NCBI GenBank assembly: GCA_963821325.1
Contig: CAWGDC010000001.1
Location: 186,001 to 250,000 of the forward strand
From: PALSA-555 sp963821325
Lineage (GTDB): Bacteria; Actinomycetota; Acidimicrobiia; IMCC26256; PALSA-555
DNA: 64,000 bases
Direction of reading: 5' to 3'
In this document: positions 8,589-16,496 of the stretch, in pieces
How positions within the stretch are numbered: the first letter of the stretch is position 1
Layout of the letters: each line of letters begins with the position of its first letter
The notes under the pieces: generated by a model
Seen by the model: the letters and a program-made list of their open reading frames with translations, nothing else
What the model was told of the DNA's origin: nothing
Database searches by the model: none
Translations under genes and position numbers: made by a program

Positions 8589-9010
8589 GCACCGGACGCG
8601 TCACGGCGTCGTTCCCGGCGACGGCGGACAGCGCGGCCGGCGCCCGAGACTTCGTCGGGGCGACGCTCGTCGGCTGGCAGTACCCCACGGTGCTGGTCGA
8701 CCAGGCTCGCCTGCTCACCAGCGAGCTGGTGAGCAACGCCATCCGCCACGCCGCCACCACCAGCTGCGTGACGGTGGAGCGTCGCGACGGTGTCGTCCGG
8801 GTCCAAGTCGAAGACGGGGGACACGGCCGGGCTGTCGTGTGCGCACCCTCGACGGACGCGTTGGCGGGTCGCGGGCTCCACATCGTCGACAGCATCGCCG
8901 CACTCTGGGGCCACGGGCCCTGCCCGAACGGGTACGCGGTCTGGTTCGAGCTCGGAAACCCGACCCCACCGGCGGACGAGTACGCACGATCGTCAGGAGG
9001 AGGAACATGA
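8585..9010 (+). CDS. RsbW-like anti-sigma factor / serine kinase HATPase
   Basis: A 141-residue HATPase_c_2 protein with a well-kept ATP site: SELVSNAIRHA (N box with Asn), VQVEDGG (G1) and GRGLHIVD (G2). It is the best candidate in the locus for an active kinase that binds sigma-F and phosphorylates its antagonist. It overlaps the sigma-factor stop by ATGA at 8585-8588 and its own stop overlaps the STAS gene start by ATGA at 9007-9010, so sigma, kinase and antagonist are translationally coupled. Confidence 0.88.
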   Translation: MSTGRVTASFPATADSAAGARDFVGATLVGWQYPTVLVDQARLLTSELVSNAIRHAATTSCVTVERRDGVVRVQVEDGGHGRAVVCAPSTDALAGRGLHIVDSIAALWGHGPCPNGYAVWFELGNPTPPADEYARSSGGGT

Positions 9011-9342
9011 CGCCGGATGACGAGGTTGGCCACGACTTTCGGATCGCCACGACGTCCGACGGGGACCGTGCGCAGCTCACCGTGGAAGGCGAGATCGACA
9101 TCGCGACCGCGCCGATTCTCCGCGCCGAGCTGCAGTCGGTCATCGACAGCGGCGCGCGGGTGGTGGCGATCGACACGGTCGGCGTGCCGTTCATCGACTC
9201 GGCGGGCCTCGGGGTCCTCATCGGGTCGGTGCGGCGGCTGCGCGAGCGGGGCGGGCGCCTCGAGCTCCAGCACGTGCAGCCGGCTCCTCGCAAGGTCATC
9301 GAGATCACTCGTCTCGACGAGGTGTTCGAGCTCACCGAGTGA
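9007..9342 (+). CDS. STAS-domain anti-anti-sigma factor
   Basis: A 111-residue anti-sigma antagonist from ATG 9007, preceded by CAGGAGGAGGAAC. It has the STAS core: LTVEGEIDIATAPILRAELQ, then VPFIDSAGLGVLIGSVRRLR, where the Ser of DSAG is the expected phosphorylation site, and EITRLDEVFEL at the end. Unphosphorylated protein would hold the HATPases and free sigma-F; the SpoIIE phosphatase at 3834 would reset it. It ends the four-gene overlapping operon 7468-9342. Confidence 0.93.
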   Translation: MTPDDEVGHDFRIATTSDGDRAQLTVEGEIDIATAPILRAELQSVIDSGARVVAIDTVGVPFIDSAGLGVLIGSVRRLRERGGRLELQHVQPAPRKVIEITRLDEVFELTE

Positions 9343-9421
9343 CGCACGCGTTTGACGACGACGACCGTGTCCACCACAATCCGCCTTCTTCCTGTCACGG
9401 CGGCTGCGCAGCTCGGAGGGC

Positions 9422-9715
9422 GTCATCGTCGAGAGCTTCTCCCTGCAGCGCGAGCCGGGCCGCGTCGCGGTCGTCGGCGAGCTGGACCTCGCGGCGGCGC
9501 CCCAACTGGCGGATGCCCTGGCCTCCTTCGACGGTCAGGGCCCCGTCACGGTCGATCTCGCCGAGACCACCTTTGTCGACTCGCGCGGTCTCGCCACGCT
9601 CGTCGCGGCGCACCACCGCCTCGGCGGACAGCTACGCGTCGTCAACGTACGGCCCGAGGTGCGGCGCGTCTTCGAGATCACGAAGCTCGACGACGTCCTC
9701 CTGCGCGACAACTGA
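9422..9715 (+). CDS. Second STAS-domain anti-anti-sigma factor; start codon unclear
   Basis: Frame 2 encodes a clear second STAS domain: VIVESFSLQREPGRVAVVGE, then LDLAAAPQLADAL, TTFVDSRGLATLVAAHHRL with Ser at the phospho-site, and EITKLDDVLLRDN before a TGA at 9713-9715. No ATG, GTG or TTG precedes it in frame before a stop. A GGAGGG site ends at 9420, so initiation may use GTC/ATC at 9422-9427. Alternatively a GTG at 9367 (VSTTIRLLPVTAAAQLGG) joins it through a one-base error in the GGAGGG run. The domain identity is strong; the start is not. Confidence 0.7.
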   Translation, partial: VIVESFSLQREPGRVAVVGELDLAAAPQLADALASFDGQGPVTVDLAETTFVDSRGLATLVAAHHRLGGQLRVVNVRPEVRRVFEITKLDDVLLRDN

Positions 9716-9799
9716 CACCCGGCGCCGCGGCGCGCCCGGCGATGCGTCGTCTCCGGCGCGACCCTCGGTACCCTCGAGGTCGGCACGGAGTTTGCGAGC

Positions 9800-10810
9800 A
9801 TGGACCGCCCCGCAACTGATCGGGTGTTTCGCCACGAGGCGCTGCTGTACGCGGGACTCGATGGCTTTCTGGCCGGTGTCGTGCCGTTCGTCCGGGCCGG
9901 CGTCGAGCACGCCGAGCCGGTCGCGGTCGTCGTGGGCCGCGCCAAGACACGCGCGCTGACCGAGGCGCTCGGTGACGACGCCGCCCACGTGCGGTTCGCC
10001 GACATGGAGGTCGTGGGCCGCAACCCGGGCCGGCTCATCTCGTTCTGGGACGACTTCGTGCGGGAGTTCGGACCGGCGGAGCGTCCGGTGCGCGGCGTCG
10101 GTGAGCCCGTCTCCCCCGCCCGGGGTCCCGACGAGCTCGTCGAGTGCTCCCGCCACGAGGCGCTCCTGAACGTCGCCTTCCGCGACTCCCCCTGGTCGCT
10201 GCTCTGCCCCTATGACGTGGACGCCCTCACCGCCGACGTCATCGCCGAGGCACGGGCGACACATCCGCTCCTCTTGGAGCACGGAGCGCACCGCCGCAGT
10301 CCGGAGCTGCGCACGCTCGAGGAGCTGGCCACGCCGCCCGACACCCCACTAGATCCACCGCCCGTCACCGCGACGATCGTGGCGTTCCACGACCGGGACT
10401 CGCTGCACGCCGCGCGCCGCGCCGCGACCCGCGCGGCACGCGCCGCGGGCTGCACCGCGACGGTGACGAACGACGTCGACCTGGTCGTCGGTGAGCTCGG
10501 GGCCAACACGATCCGCCACACGACATCAGGGCGCGGCGCCCTGTGCGTCTGGCCCGACGCCGAGTGGCTGGTCTGCGAGGTTCGCGACGACGGCTGGATC
10601 AGCGAGCCGCTGGCCGGGCGGGTGCGGCCCTCCGTCGACGCCTTGAACGGTCGCGGCCTGTGGCTCGCGCACCAGCTCAGTGACCTGGTGCAGCTGCGCA
10701 CCGGCCCCGGCCGCAGTGTCGTGCGGGTGCGGTTCAGCCACGCAGCCCGCGACGCGTCCTCACCCGGCCCGCTGCGACGGGGCGGGCCGTCCGAGCTGTC
10801 GGGGCGGTAG
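9800..10810 (+). CDS. RsbA-like regulator: MEDS domain plus anti-sigma HATPase
   Basis: A 336-residue two-domain protein. Residues about 10-165 form a MEDS (DcmR-type sensory) domain, seen as FRHEALLYAGLDGFLAGVVP, ISFWDDFVREF, ECSRHEALLN and the SLLCPYD motif typical of RsbA proteins. Residues about 200-320 are an HATPase_c_2 domain with VVGELGANTIRHTTSGRG (N box with Asn), VRDDG (G1) and NGRGLWLAHQLSD (G2). Such proteins occur beside SigF loci as extra anti-sigma factors. No transmembrane segment is seen. It closes the stress cluster and gives it a fourth HATPase. Confidence 0.85.
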   Translation: MDRPATDRVFRHEALLYAGLDGFLAGVVPFVRAGVEHAEPVAVVVGRAKTRALTEALGDDAAHVRFADMEVVGRNPGRLISFWDDFVREFGPAERPVRGVGEPVSPARGPDELVECSRHEALLNVAFRDSPWSLLCPYDVDALTADVIAEARATHPLLLEHGAHRRSPELRTLEELATPPDTPLDPPPVTATIVAFHDRDSLHAARRAATRAARAAGCTATVTNDVDLVVGELGANTIRHTTSGRGALCVWPDAEWLVCEVRDDGWISEPLAGRVRPSVDALNGRGLWLAHQLSDLVQLRTGPGRSVVRVRFSHAARDASSPGPLRRGGPSELSGR

Positions 10811-10910
10811 AGCCGGTCGGGCGCCGGTCGGTCCTTCCTCGGCCGCCGAGCGATCGCGGATACGGTGCCCGGCGCCCACGCCCCTCCTCGGGGCCCGCAC
10901 GGGAGCCGAT

Positions 10911-12026
10911 GTGGACTTCGAGTTCTCCGCCGAGCAGGAGGAGCTGCGCCAGTCGGTGCGCCGCTTCCTCAACGCGCGTGCGTCCCTCACCGAGGTGCGG
11001 TCGTGGTACGCCGACGAGCGCGGCGTCCCCGACGAGGTGTGGCGTGGACTCGCCGACCTCGGCGTGATCGGGCTCCTCGCCCCCGAGGCGCAGGGTGGCG
11101 CCGGCCGCGGTCTCGTCGACGTGGCGGTGGTCGCCGAGGAGCTGGGCCGCGCCGTGTGCCCGGCCCCGTACCTCGCGACGGCGGTCGGCGCGGTGAGCGT
11201 CATCGACGCCCTCGACGGGTGGGCGGCCCACGCGTCCCTCGCGGCGCTCGCCACCGGGGAGCAGCGGGCGGCGGTGGCGTGCTTCGAGCCGCGACGCCGG
11301 GTCCAGTGGCGCGACCCAACCACGCACGCCGAACGCGCCGACGACGGCTGGCGGGTGACCGGGACGAAGGTGCACGTCGACGGCGGTCCGAGCGCCGACG
11401 TGCTGCTCGTCGTGGCCCGCGCCGGCGCCACCCCCGGCGTGTTCGCCGTCGCGGCGGGCGACGCCGACGTCACCGCGACGCCGACGGTCGACGGCACCCA
11501 CACCGAGGCGACGGTCACCCTCGACGGGGCACCGGCGGCGCGCGTCGGCGACGGCGACGCCTCCGCCGCGCTGGCGGCGACGATGGACCGGCTCGCCGCG
11601 GCGGCCGTCGTCGACGGGGTCGGCGCCGCCCAAGCCGCCTTGGACCTGTCCGTCCGCTACGCGCAGGAGCGCCACCAGTTCGGCGTGCCGATCGGGTCGC
11701 TGCAGGCGGTGCAGCACCTGTGCGCCGACATGCTGCGCGCCGTCGAGATGGCCCGGGCCGCCGGCTACTACGCCTGCTGGGCGGCCGACGCGGCCCCGAC
11801 GGCGGAGCGGCATCGGGCGGCGACGATGGCGCTGGCGTTCGCGGCCGACGAGCTCGCCGCCGTGGGCGCCGCGGCGGTCCAGGTCCACGGTGGGATCGGC
11901 TTCACGTGGGAGCACGACGTCCACCTCTTCTATAAGCGGCTGCTGACCCTCCAGCGCACCGGCGGCGGGAGCCTCGACCAGCTCGAGGAGCTGGCGGCGA
12001 TCACCCTCGGGGTCAGCGGTGGGTGA
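10911..12026 (+). CDS. Acyl-CoA dehydrogenase, short-form FadE
   Basis: A 371-residue acyl-CoA dehydrogenase from GTG 10911, with GGGAG 6 nt ahead. N-terminus VDFEFSAEQEELRQSVRRFL is typical of the family. The middle domain is short and lacks the SEPGAGSDLA block; the C-terminus keeps YAQERHQFGVPIGSLQAVQH and VQVHGGIGFTWEHDVHLFYK, the latter bearing the Glu that acts as base in many members. This pattern matches the smaller subunit of alpha2beta2 steroid-type FadE pairs; a full-length partner exists elsewhere in the window (2541 or 46508). It converges with the Ltp-type thiolase gene, overlapping it by 14 bp. Confidence 0.88.
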   Translation: MDFEFSAEQEELRQSVRRFLNARASLTEVRSWYADERGVPDEVWRGLADLGVIGLLAPEAQGGAGRGLVDVAVVAEELGRAVCPAPYLATAVGAVSVIDALDGWAAHASLAALATGEQRAAVACFEPRRRVQWRDPTTHAERADDGWRVTGTKVHVDGGPSADVLLVVARAGATPGVFAVAAGDADVTATPTVDGTHTEATVTLDGAPAARVGDGDASAALAATMDRLAAAAVVDGVGAAQAALDLSVRYAQERHQFGVPIGSLQAVQHLCADMLRAVEMARAAGYYACWAADAAPTAERHRAATMALAFAADELAAVGAAAVQVHGGIGFTWEHDVHLFYKRLLTLQRTGGGSLDQLEELAAITLGVSGG

Positions 12027-13224
12027 GCAGCAGCGCGCCGGCGAGGGGCCCGCCGCCGGCGCACGCCACGCCGACCTCGGGGCGGCCGGGGACCTGCCGG
12101 TCGCCGGCCTCGCCCCACAGCTGGGTGCAGGCCTCGTGCAGGAACCCGAACCCGTGGAGGCGCCCGGCGGAGAGCTGACCCCCGTGCGTGTTGAGGGGCA
12201 GCACGCCGTCGCGGGCGATCCGCGTCCCGCCCTCCACGAACGGGCCTGACTCCCCCTTGCCGCAGAACTGCATCGCCTCGAGCCAGCACATGGTGATGAA
12301 CGAGAACCCGTCGTACATCTCGGCGAGCTGCACGTCGCCCGGTGTGAGGTCGGTGCGGGTCCACAGCTGCGCGCCCGCGTCCTGGCAGGCCATCGTGGTC
12401 AGGTCGTAGTAGGCGTCCCATCCCGGCCGGCCGTGAAACGCCGTCCCGACGGCTTCGACGGCGATCGGGGTCTTGCGCAGGTCCGGGGCGGTGTCGGCCC
12501 GCGACACGACCATGGCCGTGCCGCCGTCGCAGGGGACGTCGCAGTCGAAGAGGCACAGCGGCGACGAGATCATCCGGGCCTCGAGGTAGTCGTCCATCGA
12601 CATCGGGTCGCGGTAGATGGCTTTCGGGTTCAGCGCGGCGTTCTTGCGGGAGTTCAACGCGATCTGGGCCAGCTGCTCCCGGGTCGTGCCGAACTCGTGG
12701 AAGTGGCGGGACGCGAACATCGCGATCCACGTCGCGGCGGACGGCGCGGAGAACGGCAGGAGCCACTCCATGAACCCGCTGGCCCGGAACCCGCCGCTGC
12801 GGTTGTCCCCGCCCGGCATGACCGACGACCGGCCCTTCGTGCCCTGGGCGCTGCCCTCGTAGACGGTCCGGAAGCAGACGACGTGGCGGGCCAGGCCAGC
12901 CGACACCGCGAGGATGGCGTTCACCACCGCGCCCAGCTGGCCCGGCAGCTCGAGACCGCCCGCGTACCAGCTCAGGTTCAGGCGCAGCGCCTCCTGCACG
13001 TCGGTGACCCCGGCACCGGAGAAGCCCGACGGGTTGTCCATCCCGCCCGGGTACGTCGAGATGCCGTCGATGTCGGCGGTGGTGAGCCCGGCGTCGTGGA
13101 TCGCGGCCAGACACGCGTCGACGGTGAGCTCGAGCGGGTCGCGGTACAGCCGTCGGCCGATGTCGGACTGCCCGACGCCGCTGAGGACCGCGCGGCGTTC
13201 CCCGACGAGGTCCAGGTCCATCAC
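12013..13224 (-). CDS. Thiolase-like lipid-transfer protein (Ltp / SCP-x family) without catalytic Cys
   Basis: A 403-residue thiolase-fold protein (MMDLDLVGERRAVLSGVGQS). The region where thiolases carry the nucleophilic Cys reads VVNAILAVSAGLARHVVCFR, with no Cys at that place, while the later NTHGGQLSAGRLHGFGFLHE keeps the His. This is the pattern of Ltp2-type proteins that, with a DUF35 partner, cleave C-C bonds of steroid side-chain acyl-CoAs by retro-aldol chemistry rather than thiolysis. DUF35 genes at 13265 and 14039 and MaoC at 14446 lie in the same direction, matching that complex. I infer an acyl-CoA aldolase role; the steroid substrate is not shown by sequence. Confidence 0.85.
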   Translation of the reverse strand: MMDLDLVGERRAVLSGVGQSDIGRRLYRDPLELTVDACLAAIHDAGLTTADIDGISTYPGGMDNPSGFSGAGVTDVQEALRLNLSWYAGGLELPGQLGAVVNAILAVSAGLARHVVCFRTVYEGSAQGTKGRSSVMPGGDNRSGGFRASGFMEWLLPFSAPSAATWIAMFASRHFHEFGTTREQLAQIALNSRKNAALNPKAIYRDPMSMDDYLEARMISSPLCLFDCDVPCDGGTAMVVSRADTAPDLRKTPIAVEAVGTAFHGRPGWDAYYDLTTMACQDAGAQLWTRTDLTPGDVQLAEMYDGFSFITMCWLEAMQFCGKGESGPFVEGGTRIARDGVLPLNTHGGQLSAGRLHGFGFLHEACTQLWGEAGDRQVPGRPEVGVACAGGGPLAGALLLTHR

Positions 13225-13264
13225 CGGCCTCCCGGCATCGAGCGGCTCGGGGCCGCGGCGCCGG

Positions 13265-13690
13265 TCACGACGCCGGCTCGAAGAGCGGGATCCACACTTC
13301 CTCCTCTACATGAGGCTCGAACACGACCTGGACGTCCAGGCCGATCCGCACGTCCTCGGGCGGGCAGCCGACGACGTTCGTCGTGAGCCGCAGGTCCTCC
13401 TGCTCGACGCAGCGGACGATGGCCAGCACAAACGGGGGCTCGAGCCCTGGCATCCACGGCTGGTAGTTCACCGAGTAGGCGAGCACCTCGGCACGTCCCG
13501 ACACGGCCTCGACGCCGAGGTGCTTCGACCAGCAGCGGGGACAGATGACCGCGGGCGGGTGCAGGTAGTAGCCGCAGTCGAGGCAGCGCTGGAAGCGCAG
13601 CTCGCCGTCACGGCCGCCCTGCCAGAAGTGCGCGTTGCGGTCGGTGACCTTCGGCAGGATCCGGAACGGCACCTCACTCGTCGTCATCAC
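13265..13690 (-). CDS. DUF35 OB-fold/zinc-ribbon protein
   Basis: A 141-residue Zn-ribbon/OB-fold protein. The rubredoxin-like knuckles are RCLDCGYYLHPPAVICPRCW (two CxxC pairs), followed by an OB barrel ending EEVWIPLFEPAS. DUF35 proteins bind Ltp-type thiolases and are needed for their aldolase or thiolase function. It lies 40 bp downstream of the reading direction from 13674-14039, overlaps that gene by 17 bp, and precedes the Ltp-like gene, so it is probably that protein's partner. Confidence 0.88.
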   Translation of the reverse strand: MMTTSEVPFRILPKVTDRNAHFWQGGRDGELRFQRCLDCGYYLHPPAVICPRCWSKHLGVEAVSGRAEVLAYSVNYQPWMPGLEPPFVLAIVRCVEQEDLRLTTNVVGCPPEDVRIGLDVQVVFEPHVEEEVWIPLFEPAS

Positions 13691-14039
13691 CCTCCTCGAG
13701 CTCGGGGTCGTGCGCCGTTTGGTAGGCGCGCTTGGCGTGCGGGATCGCCTCGACCGCGGGCAGCAGCCCGAAGCCGGGGCACGTCAGCATGATCGATCCG
13801 AGGATCTCCTCCCACGAGGCGCCGACCTCCCGGGCCAGCCGGGTGTGGCGCTCCACCCCCGCGGGGTTGCGCAGGATGACGGTGCACGCCAGCCGGATCA
13901 GCTCGTGGGTGCGCCGGTCGGGGGCCGGCAGCGAGTCGAGCCGGCTCATCCAGGCGTTCTGGGCCTCGTGCAGCGCGGGGAACACGTCGTGGAGCGGCGC
14001 CTCGAACGGGAAGTTCCAGTCGTCGCGCTCCGGAGCCAT
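13674..14039 (-). CDS. Carboxymuconolactone decarboxylase/AhpD-like protein
   Basis: A 121-residue all-helical protein from ATG 14039, overlapping the stop of the DUF35 gene before it by ATGA. HELIRLACTVILRNPAGVER and HTRLAREVGASWEEILGSIM resemble the CMD/AhpD helix pair, and PGFGLLPAVEAIPHAKRAY follows. The CxxC or catalytic His seen in peroxidase-type AhpD members is not evident: only one Cys is near that region. It may be a structural member of the Ltp/DUF35 complex or an accessory enzyme. Family match is moderate. Confidence 0.6.
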   Translation of the reverse strand: MAPERDDWNFPFEAPLHDVFPALHEAQNAWMSRLDSLPAPDRRTHELIRLACTVILRNPAGVERHTRLAREVGASWEEILGSIMLTCPGFGLLPAVEAIPHAKRAYQTAHDPELEEGDDDE

Positions 14040-14437
14040 CAGACGGGCACGAACACGGGGATGGTGACCTCGTCGTCGATCTCCCGGTACGCGACCTGGA
14101 GATCCATGCCGATCGTCAGCGCCGCCGGGTCGCAGTCCACCACGGTCGTCATGACGCGCGGCCCCTCGACGAGGTCGACCACCGCTGCCACGTACGGCAG
14201 CCGCTCGCGGAACGGCGGCAGGTCGTTGTGGTGCACGACCGACCACGTGTACAGCGCGGCCCGTCCGCTCGCGGGCTCCCAGGACACCGCGGTGCTCCAG
14301 CAGCGGGGACAGAACGGCCGCGGGTAGAAGTGGGCCGCGCCGCAGTCGGCGCAACGCTTGATGAGGAACTGCCCGGTGCGGGCGGCGTCCCAGAACGGCG
14401 CCGTCTCGTCATCGGGGGCCGGGAGATCGAAGCGCAC
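14039..14437 (-). CDS. Second DUF35 OB-fold/zinc-ribbon protein
   Basis: A 132-residue DUF35 protein with the same plan as 13265: CADCGAAHFYPRPFCPRCWS knuckles, then an OB barrel ending DDEVTIPVFVPV. Two DUF35 paralogues in one operon suggest two thiolase-like partners or a heteromeric complex. Its stop overlaps the next start by ATGA, which supports co-translation. It is 8 bp from the MaoC gene upstream. Confidence 0.88.
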   Translation of the reverse strand: MRFDLPAPDDETAPFWDAARTGQFLIKRCADCGAAHFYPRPFCPRCWSTAVSWEPASGRAALYTWSVVHHNDLPPFRERLPYVAAVVDLVEGPRVMTTVVDCDPAALTIGMDLQVAYREIDDEVTIPVFVPV

Positions 14438-14445
14438 GCCGACAA

Positions 14446-14874
14446 CTAGCCGGCGGGCAGGGCGGCGACGGCTACCCCGCTCACCTTCGTCTCACCACCT
14501 TCGTTCACGACCGAGCAGTCGAGGTCGACGCGGTGCTCACCGTGCTCCTCGTACTTCTTCTTGACGGTGATCTTGGTGCTGAGCGTCTCGCCCGGCCAGG
14601 TCTGCTTCGTGAACCGGACCTTGTAGACGCGCAGGTTCCCGACGCCCACGTAGTCGGTGAGCGCCTTGCCGAGCATCCCCATCGTGAACATGCCGTGCCC
14701 GAACACGCTGGGCAGTCCCGCCGACGTGGCCTGGACCTCGTCGTGGTGCATCGGGTTGAAGTCACCGGATGCGCCCGCGTACCGGACCAGGTCCGTCCGG
14801 GAGAGCTGATGCGAGAACTCGGGGGCGGCGTCGCCCTCGTGCACGTCGTCGAAGCGCAGCGCTGAATCGGCCAT
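14446..14874 (-). CDS. MaoC-like (R)-enoyl-CoA hydratase
   Basis: A 142-residue single hot-dog protein from ATG 14874 (MADSALRFDDVHEGDAAPEF). It carries the hydratase-2 motif YAGASGDFNPMHHDEVQATS with catalytic Asp and His, followed by VFGHGMFTMGM. It would hydrate trans-2-enoyl-CoA to the (R)-3-hydroxy product. Single-domain MaoC proteins can pair into heterodimers, as in ChsH1/ChsH2 of steroid degradation, where the partner also carries DUF35. As first gene of this minus-strand operon it supplies the substrate for the Ltp/DUF35 step. Confidence 0.9.
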   Translation of the reverse strand: MADSALRFDDVHEGDAAPEFSHQLSRTDLVRYAGASGDFNPMHHDEVQATSAGLPSVFGHGMFTMGMLGKALTDYVGVGNLRVYKVRFTKQTWPGETLSTKITVKKKYEEHGEHRVDLDCSVVNEGGETKVSGVAVAALPAG

Positions 14875-15009
14875 GCGCGCAGCGTGGCCGGTCCCCGGCC
14901 GGGCTGTCAACTCACCCACGGGCTCGGGAACGACGACCGCCGACCGTGGCGGCACCCTCGCGCCGGCGTCCCGCAGGCCAGCGATCCGCGCCCATTAGCG
15001 TCGCGGCCG

Positions 15010-15636
15010 ATGCCGATCGACCTCGCCGAGCTCCTCGACCCGGCGACGACCGCGGTGCTCACGATGGAGCTGCAACGCGGCGTGGTCGGCGACCGGGCGG
15101 TGATCCCGGCCCTGCAGTCCGAGGTGGCGCGCCGCGACGTCGTCGGCCACACGGCGCGGCTCGTCGCCAGCGCCCGCGCCGCCGGCGCCCACGTCGTGCA
15201 CTGCGTCGCCGAGTTCCGGGCCGACCGCGCCGGGTCGAACGACAACGCCCCGATGCTGCGCGCCATCGCCAAGGGCGCGGCGCACCTCGTGGTCGGGACC
15301 GACTCGACCGAGGTCGTGCCCGAGCTCGGCCCCGCGCCGAGTGACCTCGTCGCGGCCCGGCGACATGGGCTCACCCCGTTCCCGGGCACCGACCTCGACC
15401 AGACACTGCGCAACCTCGGGGTCCGCACCCTCGTCGCCGCGGGTGTGTCGGTGAACATCGGCGTCACCGGCCTGGTGATGGTCGCGGTCGACCTCGGGTA
15501 CCGCTGCGCGGTCGTCACCGACGCCGTCGCCGGCGTCCCCGCCGAGTACGCCGACGCCGTCCTCCAGCACACCCTGGCGCCGCTTGCCACGCTCGTCACC
15601 ACCGAGCAGGTCTGCGCCGTGTGGGACGGCCGCTGA
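15010..15636 (+). CDS. Isochorismatase-fold protein lacking the catalytic Cys
   Basis: A 208-residue cysteine-hydrolase fold protein from ATG 15010. Family members use Asp, Lys and Cys to cleave amide or enol-ether bonds. Here the first strand reads AVLTMELQRGVVGD, with Glu in place of the usual Asp, and the nucleophile strand reads AAGVSVNIGVTGL, with Gly where the Cys is expected. The rest of the fold (GYRCAVVTDAVAGVPAEYAD) is well kept. This gives either a changed activity or a non-catalytic binding role. It is divergent from MaoC and starts a plus-strand run of SDR genes. Confidence 0.75.
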   Translation: MPIDLAELLDPATTAVLTMELQRGVVGDRAVIPALQSEVARRDVVGHTARLVASARAAGAHVVHCVAEFRADRAGSNDNAPMLRAIAKGAAHLVVGTDSTEVVPELGPAPSDLVAARRHGLTPFPGTDLDQTLRNLGVRTLVAAGVSVNIGVTGLVMVAVDLGYRCAVVTDAVAGVPAEYADAVLQHTLAPLATLVTTEQVCAVWDGR

Positions 15637-15692
15637 CCGGCCGGACGGCCGCGCCCGGGTCGGGCTGCGCCTGACCTGGCCGAGCCGCCAGA

Positions 15693-16496
15693 ATGCAGCC
15701 CCACATGGGGACCGCCGCCGACCTCGACTTCCACGCCTTGCTGCCCGGCAAGGTCGCGCTCATCACCGGCTCCGGGTCCGGGCAGGGCCGGGCGGCGGCT
15801 CGCCTGTTCGCGGCGCACGGCGCCCGGATCGTGGTCGTCGACATCAACGACGAGGGCGCCGCCGAGACCGTCCAGCTGCTCGAGGAGCACGGTGGCGAGG
15901 GCGTCGCGGTGCACGCCGACGTGGCGGAGCGGGGCGAGGTGGACCGGATGGTCGCCGCCGCGGTCGAGCGCTTCGGTCGCCTCGACGTCCTCTACAACAA
16001 CGCCGCGGTGCAGATGAGCGGCCGCCTCGTCGAGTGCACCGACGAGGAGTGGGACCTCACGATCGCCACGAACCTGTCGGCGATCTTCTGGGCGTGCCGC
16101 GCCGCGCTCCCCCACCTCCTCGACGGGGACGGGGGCAGCATCATCAACACCGCGTCGACGCTCGGCCTCATCGGCTCGGAGGGCTACGCGGCGTACGGCG
16201 CGGCGAAGGCCGGCCTGGTGCTGCTCACCAAGCAGCTGGCCGTCGAGTACGGACCGGCCGTGCGGGCCAACGTGATCGCGCCCGGGTCGATCGACACGCC
16301 CCGGTTCCGCAAGGTGCTCGACAAGACCCCCGGGGCGGCCCAGTTCGTCGAGGGTCTCACCCACACGATCCCGGTCCGGCGGCTCGGGCTCGCCGAGGAC
16401 GTCGCCGCGATCGCGTTGTTCCTCGCCAGCGACCAGTCGGCCTACGTCAGCGGCGCGGTCGTGCCCGCAGACGGTGGCCTGGCGGCGCTGCGATGA
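15693..16496 (+). CDS. Short-chain dehydrogenase/reductase (classical SDR)
   Basis: A 267-residue Rossmann NAD(P)-dependent oxidoreductase. It has the cofactor motif ITGSGSGQGRAAARLF, VVDINDEG with Asp after strand 2 (NAD preference), NNAAVQ, the catalytic Ser in NTASTLGLIG, and YGAAK (Tyr-x3-Lys). Start is ATG 15693 or ATG 15705 (MGTAADLDFH); neither has a clear ribosome site. Its stop overlaps the next SDR by ATGA, so the two are coupled. Likely a 3-hydroxyacyl-CoA or hydroxysteroid dehydrogenase; substrate unknown. Confidence 0.88.
   Translation: MQPHMGTAADLDFHALLPGKVALITGSGSGQGRAAARLFAAHGARIVVVDINDEGAAETVQLLEEHGGEGVAVHADVAERGEVDRMVAAAVERFGRLDVLYNNAAVQMSGRLVECTDEEWDLTIATNLSAIFWACRAALPHLLDGDGGSIINTASTLGLIGSEGYAAYGAAKAGLVLLTKQLAVEYGPAVRANVIAPGSIDTPRFRKVLDKTPGAAQFVEGLTHTIPVRRLGLAEDVAAIALFLASDQSAYVSGAVVPADGGLAALR

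Noticed and set aside
14907..16364. A 485-codon minus-strand open frame
   Set aside because: Lies opposite the isochorismatase-fold and SDR genes; no domain or ribosome site.
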